Source: Polytrichum commune (lineage: Eukaryota > Streptophyta > Polytrichopsida > Polytrichales > Polytrichaceae). From it: a stretch of 64,000 nucleotides of DNA. The stretch is taken from assembly GCA_950295325.1 (NCBI GenBank), contig OX485808.1, positions 17,566,527 to 17,630,526 of the forward strand, written 5' to 3'. The translations under genes were made by a program, and so were the position numbers. A model generated the notes under the pieces. It saw only the letters and a list, made by a program, of their open reading frames with translations. It was not told where the DNA came from and made no database searches. Position 1 is the stretch's first letter; every line of letters starts with the position of its first letter. Positions 11,886 through 22,567 of the stretch are shown here, piece after piece.

Positions 11886-12363
11886 GGGCCACTTCTCACA
11901 CGAGCCAAGAGCCGTGACCATGAAATTGTGAGAGCCCAAAAGAAAGTGTCCAAAGGCCGTTCCATGACACCTCCAAAATCATGTAGTGTGAAGTCATATG
12001 TGACCGGGCCCTCAACCAAATGCTATTTCAATGAAATTCTATCCTTGCAAGTCCTCACACATGACAAAATAGAGTAAATCAACGGTTGTGAGTGTACGGA
12101 GTGCCATGGTCTCCTGGTTTTGTGTTAGGTCTACCTCCAAGAGATGGTTTTTGAAAATAGTCCAAGTGACCATGAAACATGATCCATTGGATGCCATGTA
12201 GGAATTCATGCAGACTTTACATCCATCTTGCTTTCAGATACTCACTATGTTGGTCCCTCAAGCGTAGTGTGAAGCGAAATTGGGTTGGCTCCGCCTTTTC
12301 AACCAATGAGAGTGGTTGAAGTGTAATGGTCACATGCTCTTAGTCTCGTGTGTGAAGTGGCCC
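11886..12363 (-). mobile_element. Family-A MITE, copy 3
   Basis: 478 bp, GGGCCACTTCTCACACGAG to TCGTGTGTGAAGTGGCCC. The flanks GTA and TTA are an imperfect TWA target. Slightly shorter than other full copies because of a small internal deletion after CATGTAGTGTG. Confidence 0.8.
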
Positions 12364-12575
12364 TTAGACTATATGTGTAGTTGCGATGTGTCCCTTTTCA
12401 CTTGATATTAACTTAGGCTCATCTTGTGCCACTGTGGTTTCCTAATACCTACCGAGGGGGTAATCGTAAAAATATGCCTCATACATAGGTTGGTTTGTTG
12501 AATTATTATATTAAAAGTCACCAATTTTGATTTGTCTTGCTCAATATGAATGTAAATTGTAAAGTGCATGTGTAG

Positions 12576-12771
12576 CAGAGCCCAACATTTTCCTTTTTAA
12601 TTGCACCCATACCCAGACCATGCCCATCAGCAGTGACCTATGCCCACCCATAACATGATATGTGCGCACCCATGCCCACCCATGCCCACCCATGAACAAT
12701 AATATTGCACCCATGCCCACCCAAAACCCATGGGCATGGGCATGGGTATGGGCACCCAATGTAGGGCTCTG
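12576..12771. mobile_element. hAT-like MITE with a (CCCATG)-rich core
   Basis: 196 bp from CAGAGCCCAACATT to ACCCAATGTAGGGCTCTG. It is flanked by a perfect 8-bp duplication ATGTGTAG (12568-12575 and 12772-12779). An 8-bp target and a CAGAG-type terminus are characteristic of the hAT superfamily. The interior is nearly all short repeats of CCCATG / CCCACC / GGGCATGGG. It sits inside a family-B element. Confidence 0.85.
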
Positions 12772-12883
12772 ATGTGTAGTGTCATCGACATTAAATGAAC
12801 CTAACACGATTTGTCATTTCTTCTAAATTTATTTTGGGTGTTATAGATATACAAGGTTGCAATTACTGTCATTTACTAAGATG

Positions 12884-13254
12884 TTGTATCTAAGTAAATC
12901 TAGACGTTTTTTCAAAATTTGGACTATTTGGTTCAATTCTATCATAGGATCTTACGATATACTTTGATACACCTAAACTTTATGAAAGATGTGTAAATCC
13001 TTAGTGATAACTTGAATGTCATGCTATTGAAAGAAGATGAAAATAAAATATTCATTTCTTGTTGTTTAATGTAAATAATAAATCTTGAATAATGAAAATA
13101 TAATAATAAAATTTCTATAATAATATGATAACGAACTCTATATATTCTATTAGAGGATATTATCTTACAATCCTATCATAAGGTCCTATGATAGAATTCA
13201 ACATGTTATGATTATGGACTTGGTCTTAGTCCAATTTTACTTAATCATGTGTTT
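12884..13254 (+). mobile_element. Family-D element, copy 2, inserted in family B
   Basis: Left end ATGTTGTATCTAAGTAAATC; the right end contains GGACTTGGTCTTAGTCCAAT and ACTTAATCATGTGTTTAAG. The two ends are imperfect inverted repeats. Family-B sequence matches other copies on both sides (TACTGTCATTTACTAAG before, TGGATTTTCATTTGAAATTC after), so the boundaries are good to a few bases. Confidence 0.65.
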
Positions 13255-13574
13255 AAGTGGATTTTCATTTGAAATTCAATCATCTATGATAATTTTTTGC
13301 TACATAATTGTTAGGATGCTTAGAATACCATACTTTGCTTCATTCATAAGCATGGATTTCATGCATTATGCCACGAAAGAGTGAGTGAGCAAGAGCAAAT
13401 ATGCAGCCGCATATGAGTATTCCTGCGGAGCAAGTAGGGTTTAGGGCAGTAGATGAACTAAACGTTAGTTGGGATGACAATACTTGTTAACTCATTCAGA
13501 AGAAGTGTCATCAAAATAGCTACCACGGTGACATAAAATATCATATGGCAGTAAATTTAATAATTAGTGTATTT

Positions 13575-14129
13575 TGGATTCATGCCATCCCAACTAGTTG
13601 AACTTGTACATATGAATTAATGTGGCAGGTCATCACTGAACCATGTGTTCAATATGTTGTTGTCAACGGTCGGCCCTTTTGAAATTTTCCCGAAACTTTG
13701 GAACGGTGATTGTGTTGTCATCCATCTGTCCCCAATGAAGGTTGCCAAAATGTACATATGATCTCAATTTGAGTGCACTAGGAAAAAATCGGGGTCTTTG
13801 ATTTCAATGTAGGGGTTAATTTAGTTGATAATAACAATTCTTGGGGGTTCTACAATGACAATGAACAATTTCACATTCTCCCTCCCCGGGTTTGTGCTTT
13901 GGTAGGTGTTGTGAACATTCGCCCATCTTATGATGGGTATAGTTTCATGACGCCTACCATGGGGGAGGGTGAAAACATTGAGATCCATTGTATAGTCCAT
14001 GGATGTGTATTTCTTTTTTGGCCAAATTGATCCCCAAATAAGGTTACATACCCTGACACAGTTTCATGGGATCAATTGAAGTGAACTAACAATAAGTGTC
14101 ATGAATTGGTCCGAGGTGACCCTAAATTA
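13575..14129. other. Intergenic, no gene recognised
   Basis: No coding or RNA signal seen. Confidence 0.5.
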
Positions 14130-14130
14130 C

Positions 14131-14270
14131 TAGATGACAATGGAGAGGTACCCAAATCCGAACGGAGGGGTTGGAAGTTCGATTCCCGGCTGTGAAATCT
14201 TCTCTCTACTTGATGGAAAAATCAAGAGCCCACCCACCGTAAGGTAGGTTGTAAACCTCATCATGCAACA
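14131..14270 (+). repeat. tRNA-like SINE head (possible)
   Basis: GTTCGATTCC at 14177-14186 is an exact Pol III box-B core. TAGATGACAATGGAGAGG at 14131, about 45 bases upstream, resembles a degenerate box A. The sequence cannot fold as a complete tRNA and continues into a non-tRNA tail, as in plant tRNA-derived SINEs. No second copy is in the window, so this rests on the two boxes alone. Confidence 0.4.
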
Positions 14271-15012
14271 AGAAGATCCTTGAGCAGGGAAAGCCAATGG
14301 GCTCAAATTCATGTCGGGTTGCCTGATGTTGTATATTATTAGTGTCATGATTTGAAATTCTCTTGTGTCGGTAGGGCGATTCACACTCCCACTAACTTTC
14401 TACAATTGATTGTGTTTGGGTACATAGCATCGTGGAAGCATTGTTAAAGGCTCCATTTATGGGGTCACTCCTAGATGAGGAATACAAAATTGCTTGCAGT
14501 AAGAAAATAATGGGCCGATTTCATGAGCATTGAAGCTGAAATCTTAGTTTGCCTAGGTTCTCTATTTGTAACGCTTACCCAAGTCTTTCCAATGTTCTGT
14601 ATGAGGGGGGTACAATGTAACCCATGCAACGCAAAGAAAAAAGCGTTTTTGATCAACCGCTAAAAGCCATGGGGTGCACCAAAAAGCTCAAAGATGTACT
14701 TATGAAATATGATTTGAAGGCCTACTTTTGATTCAACAAACAATTGAAAGTTGTGTTCGAGTATTTTAGATCACATCAATATGAAGGGCATCCTGGTGAA
14801 CACTTGGCATTGCCACGTAAACGTTTCATAAGAGTTTCCAATTAGAGAATTTGACTGAAACTGTATTCGCTCTAAGACTCATTGAAATATGGCTTGCTTG
14901 GTTGAATGCCAGTTTGTGTAGAACTTTTGACATTGGGTGATGGAAGTTCCGCAGTGAAGGTCTTCATTATCTGTGGCAGTGCCGGCCCATTTGACTGCTA
15001 ACAGTATGGACT
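14271..15012. other. Intergenic, no gene recognised
   Basis: No gene seen on either strand. Confidence 0.5.
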
Positions 15013-15015
15013 TAA

Positions 15016-15591
15016 GGGCCACTTCACACACACGACTGAAGGCCCGTGATCATTGCAATCTAAGAGCTCTCATTGGTTGATAGGGCAGAGACCGTCCAAG
15101 TTCACTTCACACACGAAGGTGGAGGCCTAAAGGCCCAAAGAAGATTTCATATATGAAAAGTCTACATGGAGTCCTACATGGCTAACTATGGATAAGGTTT
15201 CATGGTCTCTTGGAATTTGCGTCAGTTCCACCTCTTGAGACCATGATTTTTTTGATACTTTTCTTAGCAAGACAAATTTCATGACAGTTTGCATGGCAAA
15301 TTCCAGAGTAGATTCTAGGATAGATTCTAGGACATACAAACACCACTAAATATTTCTCTTAAATTGGTAGAGTTTGAGACATATCATATTAAACCAAATC
15401 CTCCCCTCTTTTTTCTGCAACAAAATATACAATGGTCCCGCAACATGGTCCATTCTCACTTCACACTGTGCTTGAGGGCCCGTGACTACATAAAATGGCT
15501 TTCCCAACACCCATGGTACGGCCTTTGGATGAGAGTCAAGGGTCCTCACCATTACAAGGACACGGCTCTTGGCTCATGTGTGAAGTGGCCC
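15016..15591 (+). mobile_element. Family-A MITE, divergent long copy 4
   Basis: 576 bp, GGGCCACTTCACACACACG to CATGTGTGAAGTGGCCC, flanked by TAA on both sides (15013-15015, 15592-15594). The outer thirds match the family. The middle (about 15250-15420) does not match other copies, so this is a subfamily or an internally rearranged copy. Confidence 0.8.
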
Positions 15592-15594
15592 TAA

Positions 15595-15890
15595 GACAAT
15601 GGTGAATGTTGTTGGCTAGGTTTTCATTAAAGTTCAAGATCATTCAATCCCAGTCAACGTGGGCTTATTTTTCATTTTTCATTTTGCTTTCATCTTTTTC
15701 AATCCTAGTCATCTTCAATCGTCAATCTCCACCACAAAGTGGCACCCTCCATTTGCTGTCCCTCTAAAAAAAAGTCTTGCTTCCAGAAATCCAATGTGTA
15801 GGAGAAACTGTGCATTCCGGCCATTTTTCATTTTTCAGACACCAATTCAGCGACACCTACCAGAATCGGGTGGGACACTCATTCAGCTAC
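15595..15890. other. Spacer between two family-A elements
   Basis: About 300 bp separating two same-orientation copies. Contains T-rich tracts and no gene. Confidence 0.5.
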
Positions 15891-15893
15891 TAA

Positions 15894-16400
15894 GGGCCAC
15901 TTCACAACACGAGACTGAGAGCCCGTGACCATTCCACTTCAACCACTCTCACTGGTGGAAAAGGCGGAGCCGGTCCAAGTTCGCTTCACACTACGCTTGA
16001 GGGACCGACGGAGTATGTATGTGAATGCAAGATGGATGTAAAGTCTGCATGGATTCCTACATGGCATCGAATGGATCATGTTTCATGGTCATTTGGACTG
16101 TTCTCAAAAACCACCTCTTGGAGGTAGGTCTAAACACAAAACCGGGAGACCATGGCACTCCGAACGCTCACAACTGTTGGTTTATTTGATTTTATCATGT
16201 GCGAGAACCCGCATGAATAGAAATTCATTGAAATAGCATTTGGTTGAGAACCCGGTCACATATGATTTCACACTACACTTGAGGATCCGTGACCACACTA
16301 GATGATTTTGGACGTGAATTGGGATGGCCTTTGGACACTTTCTTTTGGGCTCTCACAAGTTCATGGTCACGGCTCTTGGCTCGTGTGTGTGAAGTGGCCC
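15894..16400 (+). mobile_element. Family-A MITE, copy 5
   Basis: 507 bp, GGGCCACTTCACAACACGAG to TCGTGTGTGTGAAGTGGCCC, with perfect TAA duplications (15891-15893, 16401-16403). The interior matches copies 1, 7 and 8 closely. Confidence 0.85.
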
Positions 16401-16403
16401 TAA

Positions 16404-19011
16404 CAGTACTGATATGTGAATGTGGGTTAGGTGTTCATTCTTCAAGGTCATTCGATTAGTGTCTGAGGAGATTATTGGGCATAACCGGTCGAGTTTCCTA
16501 GTGTTTCCAAAGTCTAGCTGGTCACATGTTGACATCTTTCGGTTTTTCTTTATTAGTTGGAGGTCTATTCTATAGATTCCTCTAAAACGGTTGGTGCTTT
16601 TCGTGAGGTCTTGAACTTCAACCGATTAGTACTCAAACCCAACCCGATCATTTATAACTAGCGGCCGGTTCTCCCCGTTCTTTGCATTCAATCTAGGGTG
16701 TTAACCATCATAAATTGCTTACAACAATTTAGTCCAATTCATAACCATAATGAAGAAATTCGGCACTTCTTATGGTGCATTTGACTATACGGATGGCACC
16801 TTTGTAGAGTTAGGATTATTCACACAAATGTTCAGATGTTCGTGTGTCCAAAACTAGAAGAATATAATGTAAACATGTATGCTGGTAGCATGGTTGGGCA
16901 AAGGCAATCGCCTAGACAAATAACATCCACCTTGGACTTCAGGGACACATGTTGAAGTTCATTTTTCTCCTCTTTCATCCTTTCTAAATCTGTACCAAAG
17001 TGAAACCTTCTATTGTCATCTCTTCGTAAAAGAATCGTGCTCAAAAATCCAAGTCATATGCATGATTCGGAAATGCATGTCACTACAAGGAACATGAGGC
17101 CAAATCATTGGATGATGTCATTGGAAGTGCCATGTCACTACAAAATGTGGAATATATTGCAGTAATACGCAAATGTGGAGTCCAAAGTCACTTATTTTTG
17201 GGTCCTAGTGACTATGGACACCAAAAAGTGGGAAAATCCATTGTTTTCATAACATGTTGTATTGTTGTTGTGGTGCCTGACCGCGGCTACAATAAATACA
17301 TACAAAGAAATGTCAATAAATTGTGGGCACTCTACATGTGAATGGCCACAAATGTCATTTACTTCTTCCCCTTCCCACATATTTAATCTACAAACACAAA
17401 GATTCAAAATCTCGTGACATTTCTTTTTCTTTTTCTTTTTTTGAGGTAATTGTACACCAACAACTTGTACTGTATGTTGTGAGAATTGAGGTTGACGGTG
17501 ATGAACTCCAAACAAAGAGTAGAATACATGCTTGCTGACATGCATCCAAAGACCCAACAACATACTTTGAGCTTAAATGTACAGTGAATCAACATCAATA
17601 TGTCTCATCACAAGCATGGAAAAGGCCCCGATTCTCAATTTCAAATAAACACATTTGATGCATGCATGCAACTCACTTCACAAAAACAACAATTCCTTTG
17701 ATTGTCATCCATTCAATTCTGGTGTTTATGCCAACAACAAACTTCAACGTTGCAAGTTGAAGCAAATGAAAAACCACAACCTGCTTCATAATCACAATTG
17801 AATTTATTCATAATTGGTAGAGGTACACAAGTAACGGAACCTCGTTTGACATTGGAGAGACCCGATCACTACATCCAACCTTACTACTACCAACCACCCT
17901 TGAAACAAATCTTATATATATATATATATATATATATATGGTGAAATTTTCAAAGACTCGATTCAGTGACATTCTACTGGGATCCCATAGGCAGTGGAGG
18001 CAGCAGGTTGCACAACAAACTTTCACTTGGGTCTGGTGAGAATTATTAATTGCCTTAGATGATTGTTCCAAGTGAGCCCAAAAACAAAACAAAAAAGGCT
18101 CGAATGAGTGACCAAAACCGTCAGGATCCATTTACTGCCGATGCAGCTTTTCAACTCCTTGAGCTCCGACTCTGACCCTCCTTTTCATGTTACCGACCGT
18201 GACAGGATGGCTAAGTTATGAGGTTCAAGCCCTACCTCCATAACCCTCACCTGTTCTGTCAATCATTTTGCCAGGAAATTATCATCTCTACTTTCCTTTC
18301 TTCTTTTTTCCGCAGATTTTTATGCTCATTTCCCCACTTTTCAATCTATGGTTTTGTGTGCACTTGGCAGGTCTGGTCAGTTCATCACGCCCAGTGTGTG
18401 TAAGTAATACGATGGATCTGTCAATATTCATAATTCACACAGAAATTTATAGCGCCGTCCACATATTCGCAACAAAGCATTTGGAGCCTCTGGGGTGCCA
18501 AATTCTCGCATTTGTAGTGCCTACCAGCATTCGTTAATATTGTCAGAGAATTATGTACGCGACATTTTTCTGTCAAGGCCAGTGCATGTTTACTTGGCAG
18601 CTAGTTGGCAAGGCATTGTCAGGCAGTTTTCATTGTTCACCATGATACTGTCTATGGTATTTAGAGTCACGTACTACTACGCGAAACTACCCAATTGCCA
18701 CTATGACTTGTTCCTATAAATTCCATAAATTCAAACCAAAAAGTACAAACAAATATACAGAATATGGTAAGTAGTCTGAGCAAATTTATTGTGCAACTTA
18801 TGTTGGGCAATGCTAAAGTATGATCTGCAGGTTACACCACCCTGCGTGAAAATAGTGGCAACTCTAGTTATACTTTTCGTACCTTCATAATATATGCACC
18901 TCCTTCCCATGTGATTGGAAGTCTTTCAATCCAATAGAAACATTATGGCCTACTAGTATAATGTGGACGTCTGGTGCTAAATATTGTGGGATGGGCAAAC
19001 AATGTGGATCA
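16404..19011. other. Intergenic, no gene recognised
   Basis: A 2.6-kb stretch with a (TA)n run at 17912-17939. Open frames of up to 123 codons (e.g. 17192-17563, -) contain low-complexity lysine runs from a T-rich tract and look spurious. Confidence 0.5.
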
Positions 19012-19163
19012 TAACATTACTCAGCAATGTGGGCTCTTAGAATGTAACAATTGGATGTTGGGAGTTCAGTATGAATCTGAGTGTCCTTGTGCATCTTGTC
19101 GAGCATCGCACTGTTATATTTTGAGGGCCCATGGAACTAGAGTTGCACATTGAGTAATGTTAC
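19012..19163. mobile_element. Short TA-flanked inverted-repeat element, family H copy 1
   Basis: About 150 bp between ACATTACTCAGCAATGTG and its imperfect inverse GCACATTGAGTAATGT, with TA on both sides. The same ends recur at 58609-58744 and a single left end at about 53560. Too small to code. The TA target suggests a Tc1/mariner-type mover, but the terminus is not the usual Stowaway CTCCCTCC. Confidence 0.6.
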
Positions 19164-19519
19164 GACCCACAATAGAATCATTCCTGATGTTTTTAATGTG
19201 GAAAAGTAGTTTAATAGTGTGATCCATGGTGCTAGTCATAATCAATGTCACTTCAAGGACATCATAGAATGTCACCGATCACTCATCCAAGAACAAAAAG
19301 GTTATCAAAACTCGTCACATGTTGCATCCATGGGGGCGTGATATCATTCATTCATAATTCTCAGGTTTTGTCCATGAACTAATCGGTGATGTATGATAAT
19401 CAACTTGAGTAGGTGGTTGACTCGCTGCTCCTGTGGCTCGTCATCCACTCTCCTCTCGCTGGTTATCTTCCAGCCATAGAAAACACTACATGTTAGAACT
19501 TACTTTGTGAGTGACATTA
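19164..19519. other. Intergenic, no gene recognised
   Basis: No gene seen. Confidence 0.45.
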
Positions 19520-19555
19520 TATACCTTGAACAGTGGTCGTGATTCCAACACCCAA
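19520..19555 (+). pseudogene. Possible trace of a PreP exon end
   Basis: GGTCGTGATTCCAACAC resembles the 3' end of the presequence protease exon that ends at 27107 (GGTCTCGTTATTCCAACACAG). It lies about 580 bp before the next PreP-like fragment, in the expected order. The match is short and could be chance. Confidence 0.3.
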
Positions 19556-20118
19556 TTCAGGAATCATTGATATATTTTCATTGATAAACAGAGGCCCTCA
19601 GCTTTCAGATGCAGAAATTAATTACGAGCACTACTTCAGTGTAATCATTCTGACAGGAAAAGATTCAGATTCCAAGATGGGCTCAGCTGCTAATCAAGCT
19701 AACCAGTACTCACACAGAGCCCACAACAGCTCGAACAAGTTTCAATCACCGTACATATATAATAGGGCGATTCCTATCCTCTGATGGACGTTTCTAAATT
19801 GCAAAAAGAAAAAAGAAAAAAAGAAAAGAACCATTATCTTCTGTCATTGACAAGCTGAATGCACCCATCCATCCATCCATCCATCTCCTCAACAAAATAG
19901 TCCACTCTGTCGCTTGTGCTTCCAGCAGGTGGAATAGACCTATCATCAGCTGTTCAGATATGAGGTGCCATCATAATTGAATTATTCTGACTTCACGAGC
20001 TACTTCAATATCTCAAGGTGCTTCAATCAATCATGATCAATTGCATACCAATTTCCACTCCAAAGATGTTTTTCCTATGTGCTTATAGTATTTAAGAGCT
20101 TACTTGACTTTTAGGGGT

Positions 20119-20245
20119 TGTTTGATTGGGCAGGTCAACTATGTAGATGAAGCTGGCAGTTTCTGAGATGTGCAATATGTATGAGCTCCAAGATGGCAGT
20201 GCTTATGTTAATTCTAAGTGCACTGGAAACACTTGGGAATTGGGA
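20119..20245 (+). pseudogene. Presequence protease exon fragment, inverted copy
   Basis: From 20134 the sequence matches the protease exon at 26585-26747 (-): GTCAACTATGTAGATGAAGC, then TATGAGCTCCAAGATGGCAG and AAACACTTGGGAATTGGG. One frame reads YELQDGSAYVNSKCTGNTW against the parent's YELDGSAYVISKYIGNTW. The first part is in another frame and contains TGA, so the fragment is broken. The upstream TGTTTGATTGGGCAG also matches the parent intron end (TTTGATTGTGCAG). The copy therefore came from genomic DNA rather than from a spliced transcript. It lies about 5 kb from the end of the parent gene, on the opposite strand. Confidence 0.75.
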
Positions 20246-20384
20246 TCACTCGTCTCGCCTTGGGGTCTAATTCTGCTTCTTGATTATAAAACCTTATTAT
20301 TTTCAATTGCCATGGCTTGGTTGGTCGCCTTTTTGCATATTAGGCAAATGTCAGATTTGGACTTGGAAGTATTCCCGCATTCTT

Positions 20385-21000
20385 AGTTTGTGCTTTCTTT
20401 GAAAATGTATCTGCATTTAATCATTGACATATACAATCAACTACTTTAGTTAACCTTTGTTGCAGGGAACTTCCAAGCATCAATGACAGTGCTTATGTTG
20501 ATTCCAAGTACGTTGGAAACACTCTGGCTGTAGGACAGTCACTCAGGTCACACTCTCCATTCAATAGCAACTAACTCTGCTTGGTCAAGCCTTACTTTTG
20601 CTTCATGATGGTCAAATTTTGTAAATGCACATATGTATCCCAGCAATTCTTGATAGTGTCTGAGAATTTCTGGTTTAATTTATTCCTGTAGTATATTGAC
20701 CTTTGTGGCAAGCATCAGTGTTGGTCTCTGCTAGCATTGTATTAACTTTTTTGATCCAGGATCAATGATCACCAAGTCAAAAACCTAGCTTGGTTTGGTC
20801 ACTGCATTTTGCAAATAGATTAATTTTTAATTAAATTTAGTTCAACTTGGTAGTCTCTTTGAAAGAATGTTTCTGAATTTAATATCTATTCTATACGATC
20901 ACTTTAAGTATGTTAACACTTGTTGCAGGGGAACTTCCAGTTCTTAGCATCACCAGTGTCAGTGTGCGTAGAATCACACATATATATAGTCGCCTTTCCT
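20385..21000 (+). repeat. Imperfect ~465-bp tandem duplication
   Basis: The stretch CTTTGAAAATGTATCTGCATTTAAT...TTGTTGCAGGGAACTTCCA near 20395-20475 recurs near 20855-20945 as CTTTGAAAGAATGTTTCTGAATTTAAT...TTGTTGCAGGGGAACTTCCAG. The region of PreP-derived fragments thus expanded by local duplication after it arose. Confidence 0.6.
20470..20540 (+). pseudogene. Second presequence protease exon fragment
   Basis: GACAGTGCTTATGTTGATTC and AAGTACGTTGGAAACACT repeat the same part of the protease exon (reading DSAYVDSKYVGNT). This fragment begins about 335 bp after the first. It is shorter and joined to unrelated DNA (GGGAACTTCCAAGCATCA). The preceding intron-like DNA (20385-20466) is itself repeated at 20850-20930. 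Confidence 0.65.
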
Positions 21001-21509
21001 GTCTAAATTTCAGTGGAAGTACAACACTCTGGGATCAGGATGATTGCAGTACGTTTGGAAATTGGTCAAGGCACATCAAGTGCCCAGATTACCCCCCCCA
21101 ACAGCATAGCACCGGTACCAGCAGTCTTGAAGAATCATCATCATCATCATCATCCTCCAGGTAATTAATATTTCTTTAAGGAAATTTCTATGTCCTTGCA
21201 CATCATGGATACAGTCTGGGCTGGAAGCCTACTCATAAAGATACCGGTTCAGTCTAAGCATGAAGCTAGCGGCTCATATATAACGGCCGGTATATATCCT
21301 CCTCTGTGCTATATTACTAAAGACTGCACCATTTATGGTATTCAGTGTCACATACCCTATTTTGCAGCGTATATGTTGGCCTCTAAGTTAAACGAATGAT
21401 CAACAACTTCACCACGATTGTCATCTCATGGTACTTGCCAATCAAGTGCGTTTACTAATCTCTAGGCATGAGTATGTTCAATAGTGGTATTAGGTGTATG
21501 CCTATGTTA

Positions 21510-21665
21510 CACAATGATTCGCAAGTTGACTAAAAGTGCGCACAAATTGACACTTGGCATTAGTATGTATTATGCTCAAGAAACATCTTCCCTTTGCATA
21601 CTAAAATGAAAAATCATCATCTCAAGTATCCCAATGTGCTATGCTAAATATCAAAATGTGAACAA
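21510..21665 (-). repeat. Dispersed repeat family K, copy 1
   Basis: In reverse complement this stretch reads GATATTTAGCATAGCACATT, GGGATACTTGAGATGATG, AAAGGGAAGATG and AATGCCAAGTGTCAA. The same blocks occur in order at 61635-61812 (+). There is no coding potential and the class is unknown. Confidence 0.6.
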
Positions 21666-21986
21666 ATTTTCACTTAAAAGAGTTATGTTGGCAAATGGTA
21701 TTGTGGTAAAGATACTTTCTTTCTATAAAAAACAACAATAACTAACTTTGGATCAATTTATTACAGGGATTTTATTGTATTGGCAACAAGCAAACATGAC
21801 ACTTTGAGACCTCTAGGCAGCGAATTTCGGCCCTTCCTTTGCAAATAGTGTACGTGACACTGAATACCATAAACAGTGGAACGGCCGAGTCTCTGCAGCC
21901 TGCAGTAAGTTAAGCAACAGCTTCCACACAACTTAGCTAGCTGGGCCTTTTGGACTGCTGCCTACCTGTGGGTCCCTCTTGTTCTG

Positions 21987-21994
21987 CTATATCA
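21987..21994 (+). promoter_or_regulatory. TATA-like element of the proline-rich protein gene
   Basis: CTATATCA lies about 130 bp before the ATG at 22124. The CT-rich leader that follows (TCTTCTTCTTCGTCTTCC) is typical of plant 5' untranslated regions. Assigned only by position and sequence. Confidence 0.35.
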
Positions 21995-22123
21995 GCCACC
22001 ACCCAAAGCCACACTCTCCACTGCTCCTATTCGCATCCCCAGCAACAAGCCCCCTAGCTGATCTTCTTCTTCGTCTTCCTCCCAGCTGAACTCTGATCTA
22101 GCTAGTGTTTTGTTTCCTGGAAG

Positions 22124-22567
22124 ATGAAGAGGTCTCAAGCAATGCGGGCTCGTAGCCTGCTGGTGGTGGCGGTAGTGCTCTTGGTGGGGTGCAGTTGGAT
22201 GCCTACTGCAGTGGAGGGTGCCAGGGAGCTGAAGAATCTGAAGAGCTTGTTACCAGACATCTCAGCTCTGTTGCCATCTTGCCCACCACCTCCTTCTCCC
22301 ACCCCTGACTACTCCTCCCCTGCTCCTGCTAGCCCAGATTACTCCCCAGCTCCGGCTTCCCCGGTTTACTCTCCTTCTCCAGTTTACTCTCCTTCTCCAG
22401 TCTACTCTCCTTCTCCAGTCTACAAGTCTCCAGTCTACTCTCCTTCTCCAGTGTACAAGTCCCCTACTTACTCCCCTTCCCCTGTGTATAAGTCTCCCAC
22501 TTATTCTCCTTCTCCTTACTACTCCCCTTCCCCAGTTTACAAGTCACCCCCTGCTGGAGGTTACTAA
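22124..22567 (+). CDS. Secreted proline-rich / extensin-like wall protein
   Basis: A 147-residue intronless frame. Residues 1-32 are a signal peptide: basic MKRSQAMRAR, hydrophobic SLLVVAVVLLVGCSW, then a likely cleavage near AVEGA. A short spacer rich in Leu follows, then from about residue 53 a repetitive tail built from SPSPVY and SPSPVYKSP units (about eight Ser-Pro-rich units), ending PPAGGY. Ser-Pro and Tyr-containing units mark hydroxyproline-rich wall proteins, cross-linkable through Tyr and Lys. Classical SPPPP extensin blocks are absent, so short proline-rich protein or hybrid extensin is the better label. The start is the first ATG after a CT-rich leader. The function is inferred to be wall structure. 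Confidence 0.85.
   Translation: MKRSQAMRARSLLVVAVVLLVGCSWMPTAVEGARELKNLKSLLPDISALLPSCPPPPSPTPDYSSPAPASPDYSPAPASPVYSPSPVYSPSPVYSPSPVYKSPVYSPSPVYKSPTYSPSPVYKSPTYSPSPYYSPSPVYKSPPAGGY

Larger units (their letters stand above)
12503..13574 (-). mobile_element. Family-B element carrying two nested insertions
   Basis: Starts within GTCACCAATTTTGATTTGTC (the inner part of the right terminus in reverse complement). It ends ACGGTGACATAAAATATCAT...AATTAGTGTA at about 13574. Between these ends the family-B interior is interrupted twice: by a hAT-like MITE at 12576-12771 and by a family-D element at about 12884-13254. The B sequence resumes as TTCAATCATCTATGATAATT. The outermost terminus on the left is degraded. 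Confidence 0.7.
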
